This document shows, one piece after another, positions 27,972 to 37,146 of a stretch of 64,000 bases of DNA. Origin of the DNA: Aestuariispira insulae (lineage in GTDB: Bacteria; Pseudomonadota; Alphaproteobacteria; UBA8366; Aestuariispiraceae); NCBI RefSeq assembly GCF_003385955.1, contig NZ_QRDW01000012.1, positions 62,001-126,000 on the forward strand, written 5' to 3'. Within the stretch, counting starts at the first letter, position 1, and every line of letters begins with the position of its first letter. Made by a program: the position numbers and the translations under genes. The notes under the pieces were generated by a model. The model saw nothing but the letters and a program-made list of their open reading frames with translations. It ran no database searches and had not been told where the DNA came from.

Positions 27972-28751
27972 TCAGGCCTCTACCAGCATCTGGATCGGCC
28001 CTTCGGCCTCGCCTTCAACCATCTGCATCAACGCAGCATGATGGCTGTCGTCAATTTCCGTCGTTCGGCCCTGCCACTGAATCTTTTGATCATGCAACAG
28101 GGCAACCCGGCGATATCTGTCTCGGATATTGTTCATTTCACCGGTGATTGCGATTGCCGTCACCTGGTTTTGTGCCACCAGATTGTCAACCAAACGGTCA
28201 ATGGCATGGGCCAGGATCGGATCCAGACCGGCGGTCGGATCATCCAGGATCAAAATTTCCGGATTACCTGCGATGGCCCGGGCAAGCCCGACCCTCTTTT
28301 GCATACCGCCTGACAGATCAGCAGGAAACAGATCCGCAACCTCCGGCCCCATGCCGACCTGCGCCAGCAATTCCACCGCACGATCCTTTGCCGCCCTTCG
28401 CGTCAGCTGTTTTTCACTCAACAAGCGGAAACAGATATTCTCCCAAATCGGCATGGAATCAAACAGCGCGTTCTGCTGGAACAACACCCCGATCCGTTTC
28501 ATCATCTCATCCTGGTCGGCCCGCGAAAGCCGCGTCACATCCTGGCCGTCAATTTCAATGGAACCGCCGTCGGCGTGATACAGGCCCAGCAAACATTTCA
28601 GCAAGACCGTCTTGCCGCAGGCGGATGGCCCGATCAACGCCAGCGAAGAACCGCGCGGCACCTCCAGATCCACACCATCCAGCACCACATGGTCATGGAA
28701 ACGCTTCACCAGCCCTGTGACACGCACAGAAATTTCCCGATCAGCCGACAT
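27972..28751 (-). CDS. Mla-type ABC ATPase with altered catalytic residues
   Basis: A 259-residue ABC ATPase resembling MlaF/Ttg2A, the cytoplasmic motor of phospholipid-trafficking MCE systems. Walker A is GPSACGKTVLLK, the signature LSGGMQKRVGLARA and Walker B ILILDDPTAGLD. Two catalytic positions differ from the norm: the Walker B glutamate is Asp, and the H-loop histidine is Gly (AIAITGEMNNI instead of a T/S-H-D motif). ATP hydrolysis may be weak or absent. No permease or MCE gene is adjacent. ATG at 28751 has AAGGGG upstream; the longer frame to 28802 lacks support. It follows mnmC by 67 bases. Confidence 0.82.
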   Translation of the reverse strand: MSADREISVRVTGLVKRFHDHVVLDGVDLEVPRGSSLALIGPSACGKTVLLKCLLGLYHADGGSIEIDGQDVTRLSRADQDEMMKRIGVLFQQNALFDSMPIWENICFRLLSEKQLTRRAAKDRAVELLAQVGMGPEVADLFPADLSGGMQKRVGLARAIAGNPEILILDDPTAGLDPILAHAIDRLVDNLVAQNQVTAIAITGEMNNIRDRYRRVALLHDQKIQWQGRTTEIDDSHHAALMQMVEGEAEGPIQMLVEA

Positions 28752-28818
28752 TGAACCCCTTATCCTTCTCTCCAATCCTGGTCCGAGACTATCCTTATTC
28801 ACCGAGCCCGGAAAGTCC

Positions 28819-30822
28819 CTAACTATAGCGCCTTTTGCGCCGCTGCAACCGGCGTATCTGGAATCGCGCCGGATGAACCGCCTCCAGGAAATCCCGGGTC
28901 AGGCCACAGGGCCGGCCCACCATCAGGTCGACCAGCGCCGAGGCCAGGAACGGTGCCGTCTGCAAGCCCCGGCTGGCCAGGCCGGTCAGGCAATAGAGTC
29001 CCGGATGATATTGCGCCGCCGGATAGAGCCGCGCCGGTTTGCCGTGATGCAGATCACCGTAATTTTGGTCAAAGTAACCTTCATCCGGCAATGGCCCCAT
29101 AACCGGCATATGGTCGGGTATCGTCGCCCGTAGCCCCGCGCGGCCAGGCATGCCGGACAGCGGCTGCAAATCTCCCAAGTTGGGAACAATTTTCCCTAAC
29201 CCGTCCAGGTTCATCTGTTCATCTTCCGGATCGAGATCCCGCCAGCTCTCAGCTGCAGGGTCATCGCGCCAGTTGCCATAACTCGCCCCGGTGACATGGG
29301 CGACCTCGCCATCTATCTCCACCGGCGGACAGATATAGCCGCCGCAGGAAAGGCCGGTCTTCAACTGCGCGGAAAGTGTACTGGCCTTCACATGCGCGAC
29401 CTGTCCGCGATTGGCATGAAGCGGCATATCCGCCATCGGCCAGAGACCGCGCATGAAAGCACCGCAGGCAATCACCACGGCGTCGGCTTGCGCAATCATA
29501 TTTTCCGCCGCATCCAACAAATGCCAGTGCGTTCCTTCCCGCTGCAGCCGCTCGATCGTCCTGCCATAATGGACCGGACATCCCCCAATCAGGCCGGGCA
29601 CAAGCGCGCGCGGTTTCAGGGCTCCCGCCTTTGGGAAATAAAGCGCTTCCCTATCAATCGGGATGCCCGCTTTTTCAGAGGCCTGTTCCGGTGACAACAA
29701 CATCATTTGATCAACGGGCAGTCTTTTTTCCGCAATCAAACGGTTGAACCGATCCACATCCTCGCGCGCCCTGGCCAGTTGCATGACACCGCGCTGCGGC
29801 AGCCAAACCGGGTCGGTCCGGTCCAAACGGTCATAGTGGCGGATGGCAAACAGAAAGCTTGCTGCATTGAACCGGCCTTCCGGGCTGTTGGCCGCGGTAA
29901 GACGCGGCTGCACCAAACCGGTATGATTACCCGACCCGACGGTGGCAGCACGGTCCGCGCGCTCATAAATGGCACAGTCATAGCCGGCCTGTTGAAGGGC
30001 CTGAGCCACGGAAACGCCCGCAATCCCGGCACCAATCACCGCAACTGACGCGCCCTTTGGCAGGGGGATGGGCGGGGCAAACCAGGGACGACCATTCCAA
30101 TTTGCTGTTGGTTCGACGAGACGCCCACGCAAACATTCCCGCTTGCGGCCAAAACCCGGCATTTTTGCCATGCCAAAACCGGCATCCGCCAATCCCCGGC
30201 GCACATGACCAGCCGCCGTGAAGGTCGCCAATCCAGCCCCGGGTTTAGAAAGCCTGGCCAATTGCGCATAGACCGCCGGCTGCCACATATCAGGGTTCTT
30301 GGAGGGGGCAAAACCGTCCAGAAACCAGGCGTCAACCGGTCCGGACAGTTGGTCCAGCATGGCCACCACATCACCAAACAGCAATGTTAGAGATACCCGC
30401 CCGCCATCCAGCTCGATCCGGTGAAAACCCGGATGTAGGGGAGGATAGGCCTCAATCAGGTCCGCCGCTTCCAGTGCCAGTTCCGGCCAGACAGCCAAAG
30501 CCTTGGCCAGATCCGCCTTGGCAAGCGGGAACCCCTCCACAGAAACATAGTTCAAGCGCGCTCCTTGCCGCGCTGTTTCCCGCCACAGATGCCAGGTCGC
30601 CAGGAAATTCAGGCCTGTGCCGAACCCGGTTTCACCGATGGAAAAATCCATCGCTTCCTGCCAAACCGCCGGTGCGCCAATCCCTTCCAGGAACACATAG
30701 CGGGTCTCTCCCAGGCCGGCTTCCGGATTGAAATAGATATCCCCGAACGCATTTGACTCCGGCATATTACCGGGCCGCCAGGTCAGGCTGGCGGGCTGGA
30801 GATCCGTTTTATCCCGTATCAT
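28819..30822 (-). CDS. mnmC: Bifunctional tRNA wobble-uridine enzyme MnmC
   Basis: It completes 5-methylaminomethyl-2-thiouridine at the wobble base: the FAD domain removes the carboxymethyl group and the SAM domain methylates the amine. The full 667-residue fusion is present. The N-terminal methyltransferase has GETGFGTGLNFL (about 46-57) and DAWFLDGFAPSKNPDMW. The oxidoreductase has the FAD motif VAVIGAGIAGVSVA near 259. The ATG overlaps the stop of the upstream protease gene by ATGA, so the two are co-translated, an unusual pairing. Confidence 0.95.
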   Translation of the reverse strand: MIRDKTDLQPASLTWRPGNMPESNAFGDIYFNPEAGLGETRYVFLEGIGAPAVWQEAMDFSIGETGFGTGLNFLATWHLWRETARQGARLNYVSVEGFPLAKADLAKALAVWPELALEAADLIEAYPPLHPGFHRIELDGGRVSLTLLFGDVVAMLDQLSGPVDAWFLDGFAPSKNPDMWQPAVYAQLARLSKPGAGLATFTAAGHVRRGLADAGFGMAKMPGFGRKRECLRGRLVEPTANWNGRPWFAPPIPLPKGASVAVIGAGIAGVSVAQALQQAGYDCAIYERADRAATVGSGNHTGLVQPRLTAANSPEGRFNAASFLFAIRHYDRLDRTDPVWLPQRGVMQLARAREDVDRFNRLIAEKRLPVDQMMLLSPEQASEKAGIPIDREALYFPKAGALKPRALVPGLIGGCPVHYGRTIERLQREGTHWHLLDAAENMIAQADAVVIACGAFMRGLWPMADMPLHANRGQVAHVKASTLSAQLKTGLSCGGYICPPVEIDGEVAHVTGASYGNWRDDPAAESWRDLDPEDEQMNLDGLGKIVPNLGDLQPLSGMPGRAGLRATIPDHMPVMGPLPDEGYFDQNYGDLHHGKPARLYPAAQYHPGLYCLTGLASRGLQTAPFLASALVDLMVGRPCGLTRDFLEAVHPARFQIRRLQRRKRRYS

Positions 30823-31646
30823 TGTGTCGCGGTCTCATTCTGGGCGACCGGCTCTGTAGGTGCCTGCCCATCCGATCGTTTTCCCGTCAGGCCCAGTTCT
30901 TTCAGAGCCGCCTGAAAAGAAATCATGGGTACCGCCCGGCCGATTGCGCCACTCTTAATATTGCTGCTGTTCAGCCCGATCACCTTGAATGTCTCATCAC
31001 GGGTCAGCATCAGCGGTCCGCCGGAATCCCCATGGGTGGTGAAACAATTATGTTCGATCAGCTTTTGCTTCATCGCCGCACTGCACCCCTGGTCGATGGA
31101 GATCACATGGCTGCGGTCTTTCGGATAACCGGTCAGCATGATTTTCCACCCTTCCTGCAAATGGCGCGCAATTGCATTGCCATCAGCCACCTGCCAGCCC
31201 AGATACCCCACCTGACGGCCGATCGGCTTTTCCAACTCGATCAGCGCCCAGTCGGTTTCCAGATTTTGTCTCGTCAGCCCTTTTGTCAGATCAAATCCCG
31301 GATGTTTCAAATAACGTACCGCAACAGAATGGGCCAATGGCTCTCCTTTATGATAGCCAGCCACAAAATGCACCAAGCCCGGCCGGATCCATTTTTTTGT
31401 CCGCATGCTGAACAGGCAATGGGCTGCGGTCAGAACAATCCTTTCCCCGATCAGAGCCCCCGTGCAATGGGCCCTGTCGCGGATTCCCGCCCATTGAACC
31501 CGTCCGACCGCGCTAAAAGGGTAATGCCTGGCATCCACCACATCACGGCCCTTGGTCAGACCGTCCGCAGAATTGCCGGCCAACACAGAGGATGCCGGGA
31601 AAAAACCAAAGAGAAGGAAAAGAAATAAGCGCATAAGGGCCGTCAT
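30819..31646 (-). CDS. Secreted trypsin-like serine protease
   Basis: A 275-residue protein of the chymotrypsin fold (peptidase S1/V8 type). A signal peptide (residues 1-23, SSVLA-GN) leads to the catalytic domain. The triad is complete: His in LTAAHCLF, Asp in ETDWALIEL and Ser in HGDSGGPL. Cysteine pairs at CTGA/AHC and GCS/NCF fit the usual disulfides. The C-terminal tail is polar. It starts at ATG 31646 or, less likely, at the in-frame ATG 31634. It overlaps mnmC by 4 bases, which seems to be transcriptional convenience rather than shared function. Confidence 0.88.
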   Translation of the reverse strand: MTALMRLFLFLLFGFFPASSVLAGNSADGLTKGRDVVDARHYPFSAVGRVQWAGIRDRAHCTGALIGERIVLTAAHCLFSMRTKKWIRPGLVHFVAGYHKGEPLAHSVAVRYLKHPGFDLTKGLTRQNLETDWALIELEKPIGRQVGYLGWQVADGNAIARHLQEGWKIMLTGYPKDRSHVISIDQGCSAAMKQKLIEHNCFTTHGDSGGPLMLTRDETFKVIGLNSSNIKSGAIGRAVPMISFQAALKELGLTGKRSDGQAPTEPVAQNETATQ

Positions 31647-31742
31647 GGCTGATACCCGATCAAACTCGCAACAGGGTGAGCACCTTACCCGATGTAGCCT
31701 GGCCGGTCACGACCACAGAAGCGGAAACGCACGAATCCCTCT

Positions 31743-33056
31743 CTAAGAGACTTTCGCTGTCACTTCCAAAGTGGAGATATCGAAACTGGTGTCAAGTTGC
31801 CGGATTTCCACATTGATCCCTTTGGATTCAAAACCATCCTCGGCAAAACCACCATAAAAACGTGCGACTATGGTATTGGTGTCGGACACATAAAGATCCA
31901 CCACCGCCTCGTTCACCGTGCCATCGGGCAGGGTTTCATTCACGCGCAGCATAATCTTGCCCTGGTTGATCGCATCCAAAGCATCGGTGATGCCAAGGGA
32001 ATTGATCCCGCTGAATTCCAGCCGGACCTCCTCCACCGCACCGCCGGTTTCCGCCAGGAAGGTCAGGTCGATATATTCCTCCGAATAGCCGGTGAGATTG
32101 CCTCGATCGGTCTGGCGGTTTTCCTCTTCCCCGGTCGCAACAGCGATAGTTTGATAAGTGCCGCGCCCATCATAGGTGCCATCCCCGCCCGGGTCGGTCA
32201 GTTCAATGATCGAAATGTGATCCAGGCCCGCTTCCGATGAGGCTTTGTAATAATAAGTCGAAAGCTCGGCTGCGGTCAGCACCACCGTGTCTCCAACCTC
32301 GGTCATGGTATTGTCCAACAGCGATCCGTTGGAACTGTCACCCAGCGCAGATCGCACGGAAACCGCATAATGGGTCGCCGCACCGGTTGTGGATCTTTCA
32401 ATCAGATCAGAGAGCAGGATTTCCCGATCCGTCCGGATCCCAACTGAGCGCACAAACTGGCCGTTCAGGCTGGCATCAGTGGCCACCGATGAATAGGTGC
32501 TGCCAAAAACGGCTGTTTCCGAATCCCGTTTGGTAAAGTCCGATACCCGTGGGTCAACGTCATTTGCCGCTTCCTCAGCCTCTGCCGCGGCTTCTTCCGC
32601 CTCCGCCTGGGCCTGCAATTCCAGAAGCGCTTCCGCGGTCAGGGTGATCTGGACAGCGGTATTAAAAGGCGCAGACATCAAAATTCTTTCCGCATCATTC
32701 AGCAGGAAAGGTAGCCGGTCGATCGAGGCAAATTCCTGAAGCGTGAACATGGCGTTGCTAAACGCTGCATCCGGATCCCCAAAGCCACCATCCAAACCGG
32801 TATTCAGCTCGGCCAACAGCAGGAAATTCTGCAAACTCAGATTGTTGGGATGATAGAAAAGGGCGGGGGTATCAGCACTGAACCCGCGGCGTTCCACAGG
32901 CTGATTCAGCAGCCCCAGCGGTGCCATGGGGTCCAACGCGACCCGGAGCCCGCGCGCAATTGCTGATAGCCCGGATTGACGCAATCCGCTGCCGGCCAAT
33001 GTGGAAAACACATTGCCTTGCGAAAACAGCGTCAGACTGGATGTCTCGACGGCCAT
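31743..33056 (-). CDS. Unrecognised acidic cysteine-free protein
   Basis: A 437-residue protein I do not recognise. It has no signal peptide, no membrane helix and no cysteine, and it is acidic. An N-terminal part (1-140) is followed by an alanine/glutamate helix (about 142-165, LQAQAEAEEAAAEAEEAAND) and then a beta-rich region with many Thr, Gly and Asp (SDTNTIVARFYGG and GGDGTYDGRGTYQ). Composition and lack of Cys resemble secreted or surface proteins exported without a cleaved signal, for example by type I or flagellar routes; this is inference. It is transcribed alone; inverted repeats lie upstream (33121-33155). Confidence 0.6.
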   Translation of the reverse strand: MAVETSSLTLFSQGNVFSTLAGSGLRQSGLSAIARGLRVALDPMAPLGLLNQPVERRGFSADTPALFYHPNNLSLQNFLLLAELNTGLDGGFGDPDAAFSNAMFTLQEFASIDRLPFLLNDAERILMSAPFNTAVQITLTAEALLELQAQAEAEEAAAEAEEAANDVDPRVSDFTKRDSETAVFGSTYSSVATDASLNGQFVRSVGIRTDREILLSDLIERSTTGAATHYAVSVRSALGDSSNGSLLDNTMTEVGDTVVLTAAELSTYYYKASSEAGLDHISIIELTDPGGDGTYDGRGTYQTIAVATGEEENRQTDRGNLTGYSEEYIDLTFLAETGGAVEEVRLEFSGINSLGITDALDAINQGKIMLRVNETLPDGTVNEAVVDLYVSDTNTIVARFYGGFAEDGFESKGINVEIRQLDTSFDISTLEVTAKVS

Positions 33057-33165
33057 TTGACTTCTGCCTTTTTATCCGGCGTTTCTGCCGGTCTCTCCTC
33101 AAGGGGCGCTTCTGTCCCCGGACGTAATTCTTACGTCTGCTATCTACTATAGCAGTTGAAAGATC

Positions 33166-33204
33166 AAAAAGCGAATCGCCCACACGGGGTTCCGTGCGGG
33201 CGAT
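33166..33204 (-). terminator. Terminator of the 3-hydroxyacyl-CoA dehydrogenase gene
   Basis: A 13-position stem, ATCGCCCACACGG/CCGTGCGGGCGAT, with one A-C mismatch and a GGTT loop, followed on the minus strand by a TTTTT run. It lies 36 bases past the stop of the gene at 33240-34337. Confidence 0.8.
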
Positions 33205-33239
33205 CGGCAGAAATATTAGGATACTGTGCGTCAGCCAAA

Positions 33240-34337
33240 TCAGCTGCAGAGCGATCCGACTTTGGCCAGGCTGGCCGGCATGGCGTGGCCGTATTTTTCC
33301 GTCAACGGGCGCAAGATACGCTCCACCTCGGTCTGGCCCAACTCATCCATCAGGGCGCAGGGCGCCTTGCCAAAACGCAGTGCCAGGGACGCCCCCATAT
33401 CGATATCGGCAGCAGACGCCACATCCTCATCAATGGATTGCAGAACCGGGAAGAAAGTGGCGGCACGCAGACGATCGGCAATCACCGCATCATTCGCAGC
33501 ATTACCGGTCGCATCCTCTTCAATTTCAAACGTGTAATCGCTGTCGCCGCGCTCACTCAGCGTTTTGGAGATTCCATAAAATTCACCATGGGGCCCAAGA
33601 TTGCGCTGGGCATGGAACATAATCTTCGGTTTGACCAGGTTCATGACCACAAAGGGCCCGGCCGCCACATCCATGCATTCCTGGGCAACACGATCGATCT
33701 GAGCCGCCGTGCCCAAACCTTCGTCCAGCAGACGCACCGCCTCATTGCCATAAGGCACAAAGAAACGGTTGATGGCAAAACCGAAACTGTCCTTGCAGGC
33801 AATCGGCTTTTTCGCGGTGTTGCGGCAAAACTCCATGGCCTGGTCAAAGATGGCCGGATCGGTCTTATCACCACGCACAACCTCGACAATCGGGTTGATT
33901 GCCGCCGGATTGAAATAATGCAGCCCCAGGAACCGGCTCGGATTATCCACCGTTTCCGCCAAATCGGATACGCGCAGGGCGGATGTGTTGGTGGCAATCA
34001 CGGCATCTGCGGACACAACCGCGTTCAAGCGGCCAAAAAACTCCGCCTTCACGTCGAATTCCTCAAAGATCGCTTCTATGACCAGATCACAATCGGCAAC
34101 AGCCGCCAGATCCGTGCTGCCGGACAGGCGCGCGTTGGCGGCATCGGCATCCGCTTCGCTCATTTTCGCCTTTTCCACGGCGCGTGCGTAAAACTTCGAT
34201 GCCGCAGCCAGGCCACGATCAACGGATTCCTCGGTGGTATCCACCAGATATACTTCCACGCCCTGCTGAGCCAGACTGGTTGCAATGCCGGATCCCATGG
34301 TGCCGGCACCGACAATTCCTACCCGCTTGAATGTCAT
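33240..34337 (-). CDS. 3-hydroxyacyl-CoA dehydrogenase family protein
   Basis: A 365-residue NAD-dependent dehydrogenase. The Rossmann motif is GAGTMGSG (residues 10-17), followed by the NTSALRVSDL loop and the His-Glu dyad within HYFNPAAINPIVEVV. It is longer than the hbd at 971-1846 by a C-terminal extension, with two 3HCDH_C-like helical units, one holding SADIDMGASLALRF. It probably acts on a specific 3-hydroxyacyl-CoA. It is transcribed alone between a terminator and a large upstream palindrome (34384-34413). Confidence 0.88.
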   Translation of the reverse strand: MTFKRVGIVGAGTMGSGIATSLAQQGVEVYLVDTTEESVDRGLAAASKFYARAVEKAKMSEADADAANARLSGSTDLAAVADCDLVIEAIFEEFDVKAEFFGRLNAVVSADAVIATNTSALRVSDLAETVDNPSRFLGLHYFNPAAINPIVEVVRGDKTDPAIFDQAMEFCRNTAKKPIACKDSFGFAINRFFVPYGNEAVRLLDEGLGTAAQIDRVAQECMDVAAGPFVVMNLVKPKIMFHAQRNLGPHGEFYGISKTLSERGDSDYTFEIEEDATGNAANDAVIADRLRAATFFPVLQSIDEDVASAADIDMGASLALRFGKAPCALMDELGQTEVERILRPLTEKYGHAMPASLAKVGSLCS

Positions 34338-34383
34338 GATTTCTCCCTCTCACCCTCTGGCGGTTATTCGGTTCGCTGATATA

Positions 34384-34413
34384 TGCGACGCGGCATCTTA
34401 ATGCTGCGTCGCA
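34384..34413. promoter_or_regulatory. Long palindrome upstream of hydroxyacyl-CoA dehydrogenase
   Basis: Arms TGCGACGCGGCAT and ATGCTGCGTCGCA (13 bp each, one G-T mismatch) flank CTTA. It lies about 47 bases before the dehydrogenase start on the minus strand and 112 before the TPR gene on the plus strand. Possible operator for a dimeric regulator, or a hairpin in the leader; no T-run follows on either strand. Confidence 0.5.
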
Positions 34414-34525
34414 ACAGTGTCGAGGGAGAACAACGCTTGCAGGCACCGGACCCGCCGCTCGATGGAAGGCTGCCACACGCAATGTCGTTGATTGACAACC
34501 ATGATTAAGTGTATCCAGAGGCATC

Positions 34526-36055
34526 ATGAAAAAACCCGCCTCTCCTGTGAAGATCCTTAAAGACCGGGCCCAACTGCTCCATGCACGGGGACAGACGGGC
34601 GAGGCAGTAATGATCTGGCGCAATATCCTGCTGGCCCGACCGGATGATGTGGATGTTTTGCTGGCCATGGGACGCGCGCTTTTCGAGGCTGGCCGCATTG
34701 CCGAAGCGGAAGCAAGCCTGCGCGTCGCCGTCGAGCGCGCGCCCCAGCGGCCCGAAATCTGGATTGCACTGTCACAATGCCTGCAATCCTGGGGCAGTTG
34801 GCAGGAAGCAGAGGACTGCCTCCATAACGCCACCGCCCGTGCGCCAGACCGGTGGGAGGCTCACCAGGCCTTGGGCGCGTTGAAACTGGCCCAGGGCAGT
34901 ATAATGGAAGCGATGGCTGCGTTTCAGGCAGCGCTGGATCGGAACAGTGATTTCGCCCCCGCCCGGATCGGTCTTGGCCGGGGCTGGTGGCTGCGTGGTC
35001 AGGCGGAAGAAGCCATCCGCCATTTCAAGGAAGCTGCGGAAAGCGCCCCAAAAATGCCCGAAACACAATTGCAGCTGGGGCTGGCATTATTATCCCAGGG
35101 CAAAGGGGCGGAAGGCTGGCGTGCCTTGGAGGGCCGCATGAATGCGCAAACACAGCTGAATGATCCTCCCATTCAACTGGATCCAAAGATAAAAACCCTG
35201 CCCTTGTGGAACGGACAGCCACTGACACATGAAACCCTGTTGGTCACCCATGAGGGCGGCTTGTGTGAAGCTCTGCAATTCAGCCGCCTGTTGAACCGGA
35301 TTCCGGCGGAAAGGGTGATCTATCATTGCCCGGCATCTTTGAAGGCACTGCTCCAGGGATCGCACAGCAAAGCGGAATTTGTTTCCGATCATGAAACCGC
35401 CCCCGCCGCGGACCGGCGTGTGCCCCTGCTCAGCCTGCCCCATCTTCTCAATCTGGACCGACCGGACGACCAGAAACCCTATCTCCGGGCCGATCCCACC
35501 CTATTGTCCCCTTGGCGATCGCGGTTGGAAGGCGGGGTTAAGATCGGGATCGCCTGGAAAGGCGGCAGCCGGCCCTTTGACGCCGGTGAGCGTTATGTTC
35601 CGCTTGAGGCTTTCCGTCCGCTAAACGAATTGGAGGGGGTCTCCCTGGTATCGCTTCAAAAAGGCGATGGCCGCCAGGAAATGGACGCGGTTCCCTTCCC
35701 GGTCCATGATTTTGATTCCGAAATGGATGAAGAGCAGGACGCCTTCCTGGACAGCGCCGCCATGATCCAGGCCATGCCCCTGGTGATTGCCGTGGACGGT
35801 GCCATCGCCCATTTGGCGGGCGCGCTTGGCCGGCCGGTCTGGTGCCTGCTGCCACCGGATCTGCCCGAATGGCGTTGGCAGGCAGAAGGCCGCGACACCC
35901 CCTGGTATCCGACCATGGATTTGTTCCGCTGCCCCGACAGCGGCAACTGGGAAAACCTGATGCAGGAACTTGCCACCAGACTGCGCAGAATGATGGCGGG
36001 CGAAGATCCCGATACTCCCGCCCTTCCCCTTGATCTGCCGGAAAACGGGAAATAA
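34526..36055 (+). CDS. TPR protein with glycosyltransferase-9-like C-terminus
   Basis: A 509-residue protein. Residues 10-215 hold about five to six TPR units with the A8/G/A20 pattern (AMGRALFEAGRIAEAEASLR and LGLALLSQGKGAEGWRALEG). The C-terminal half (about 230-490) resembles heptosyltransferase or GT9-type domains: KIGIAWKGGSRPFDAGERYV, then VIAVDGAIAHLAGALGRPVW close to the nucleotide-sugar site. Such TPR-GT proteins are common in alphaproteobacteria, often in protein or flagellin glycosylation. It may use a sugar nucleotide, but the substrate is unknown. A hairpin terminator lies 90 bases downstream. Confidence 0.82.
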   Translation: MKKPASPVKILKDRAQLLHARGQTGEAVMIWRNILLARPDDVDVLLAMGRALFEAGRIAEAEASLRVAVERAPQRPEIWIALSQCLQSWGSWQEAEDCLHNATARAPDRWEAHQALGALKLAQGSIMEAMAAFQAALDRNSDFAPARIGLGRGWWLRGQAEEAIRHFKEAAESAPKMPETQLQLGLALLSQGKGAEGWRALEGRMNAQTQLNDPPIQLDPKIKTLPLWNGQPLTHETLLVTHEGGLCEALQFSRLLNRIPAERVIYHCPASLKALLQGSHSKAEFVSDHETAPAADRRVPLLSLPHLLNLDRPDDQKPYLRADPTLLSPWRSRLEGGVKIGIAWKGGSRPFDAGERYVPLEAFRPLNELEGVSLVSLQKGDGRQEMDAVPFPVHDFDSEMDEEQDAFLDSAAMIQAMPLVIAVDGAIAHLAGALGRPVWCLLPPDLPEWRWQAEGRDTPWYPTMDLFRCPDSGNWENLMQELATRLRRMMAGEDPDTPALPLDLPENGK

Positions 36056-36145
36056 ATTCGGCTTGTGAACCCGGTTTACGCAAAGGGCAAATTGGGTCAC
36101 AATCAGGCCACAAAACTCATTCATATAAATGTGTTAAGCAGTTGA

Positions 36146-36169
36146 GGACCGGCTCGCCGGTCCCTTTTT
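36146..36169 (+). terminator. Hairpin with T-run before the Gld-type ABC operon
   Basis: GGACCGGC/GCCGGTCC with a TC loop (in practice 7 bp and a tetraloop) followed by CTTTTT. It ends 20 bases before the ATG at 36190 and 114 after the TPR gene stop, so it may end the TPR transcript or act as an attenuator for the ABC genes. Confidence 0.65.
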
Positions 36170-36189
36170 CAGAACAGGTTTAGGGAAAG

Positions 36190-37146
36190 ATGATAGAACT
36201 CGATCACCTGACCAAGAAATTCGGCGATTTCACCGCTGTCGACGATATCTCGTTAAATGTGGAAAAAGGCGAGGTTCTAGGCTTTCTGGGCCCGAACGGC
36301 GCCGGAAAATCCACCACCATGAAGATGCTCACCGGCTATTTGGTGCCCAGCGCCGGCACGGCACGGGTCTGCGGCCATGACGTGCGTAAATCACCGGTCA
36401 AGGCCAAGTCCCATATCGGATATCTGCCCGAAGGAGCACCCGCCTGGGCGGACATGACACCCGACACATTTTTGAATTTCGCCGCACGCATCCGCGGACT
36501 GTCGGGTGGTGAGGCCGCCAGGGCCATTTCCGCAGCCATCGAGAATACCAGCCTGGACACCGTGTTAAACCAGCCGATTGAAACCCTGTCCAAAGGCTTC
36601 AAGCGCCGGGTTGGCCTGGCCCAGGCCCTGCTGCACAATCCGGATGTCCTGGTATTGGACGAGCCGACCGACGGCCTGGATCCGAACCAAAAACATGATG
36701 TGCGCGAATTGATCCGCGAAATATCCGCCAACAAGGCAATCATCGTGTCCACCCATATCCTGGAAGAGGTTGAGGCAGTCTGCAGCCGCGCTGTCATCAT
36801 CGATCAGGGCCGTGTGGTCGCCAACGAAAGCCCGGCAGAACTTGAAGCGCGATCAGAGCGCCATAATGGGGTATCCGTGACCGTCCGCCCGGCCGATCTG
36901 GAGCGGGCCAAGTCCGCCATCTCCGGTGTCACCGGCATCGCGGGCATGAAAAACGAGGGCGAAGGTCAACTGTTTATTACCGTTCAGGGCCGCAAGCCTG
37001 TCGCTGCCGAAGTGGCGGAGACCTTGAAGGCCCATGGTATCGCCCCGATCGAATTTCTGGTCGAACGCGGACGCCTGGAAGAGGTGTTCCGAACCCTGAC
37101 CCACAGCGACACCGCAGAGACTGCAAGCGCGGAGCAAAATTCATGA
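36190..37146 (+). CDS. ABC transporter ATPase, GldA-like
   Basis: A 318-residue ATPase. Walker A is GPNGAGKSTTMK (near 36-47), signature LSKGFKRRVGLAQA (Lys-Gly replaces the common Gly-Gly) and Walker B VLVLDEPTDGLDPNQ, with H-loop His in VSTHILEEV; all catalytic residues are intact. The C-terminal ~100 residues form the extra domain of DrrA/GldA-type exporters. It overlaps the permease gene by ATGA. With the next two genes it forms a GldA-GldF-GldG set, known in Bacteroidetes gliding but widespread in Proteobacteria with unknown substrate. Confidence 0.93.
   Translation: MIELDHLTKKFGDFTAVDDISLNVEKGEVLGFLGPNGAGKSTTMKMLTGYLVPSAGTARVCGHDVRKSPVKAKSHIGYLPEGAPAWADMTPDTFLNFAARIRGLSGGEAARAISAAIENTSLDTVLNQPIETLSKGFKRRVGLAQALLHNPDVLVLDEPTDGLDPNQKHDVRELIREISANKAIIVSTHILEEVEAVCSRAVIIDQGRVVANESPAELEARSERHNGVSVTVRPADLERAKSAISGVTGIAGMKNEGEGQLFITVQGRKPVAAEVAETLKAHGIAPIEFLVERGRLEEVFRTLTHSDTAETASAEQNS

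Noticed and set aside
33156-34379. 407-residue frame antisense to the second hydroxyacyl-CoA dehydrogenase
   Set aside because: It covers the terminator and the whole real gene; no domain seen.
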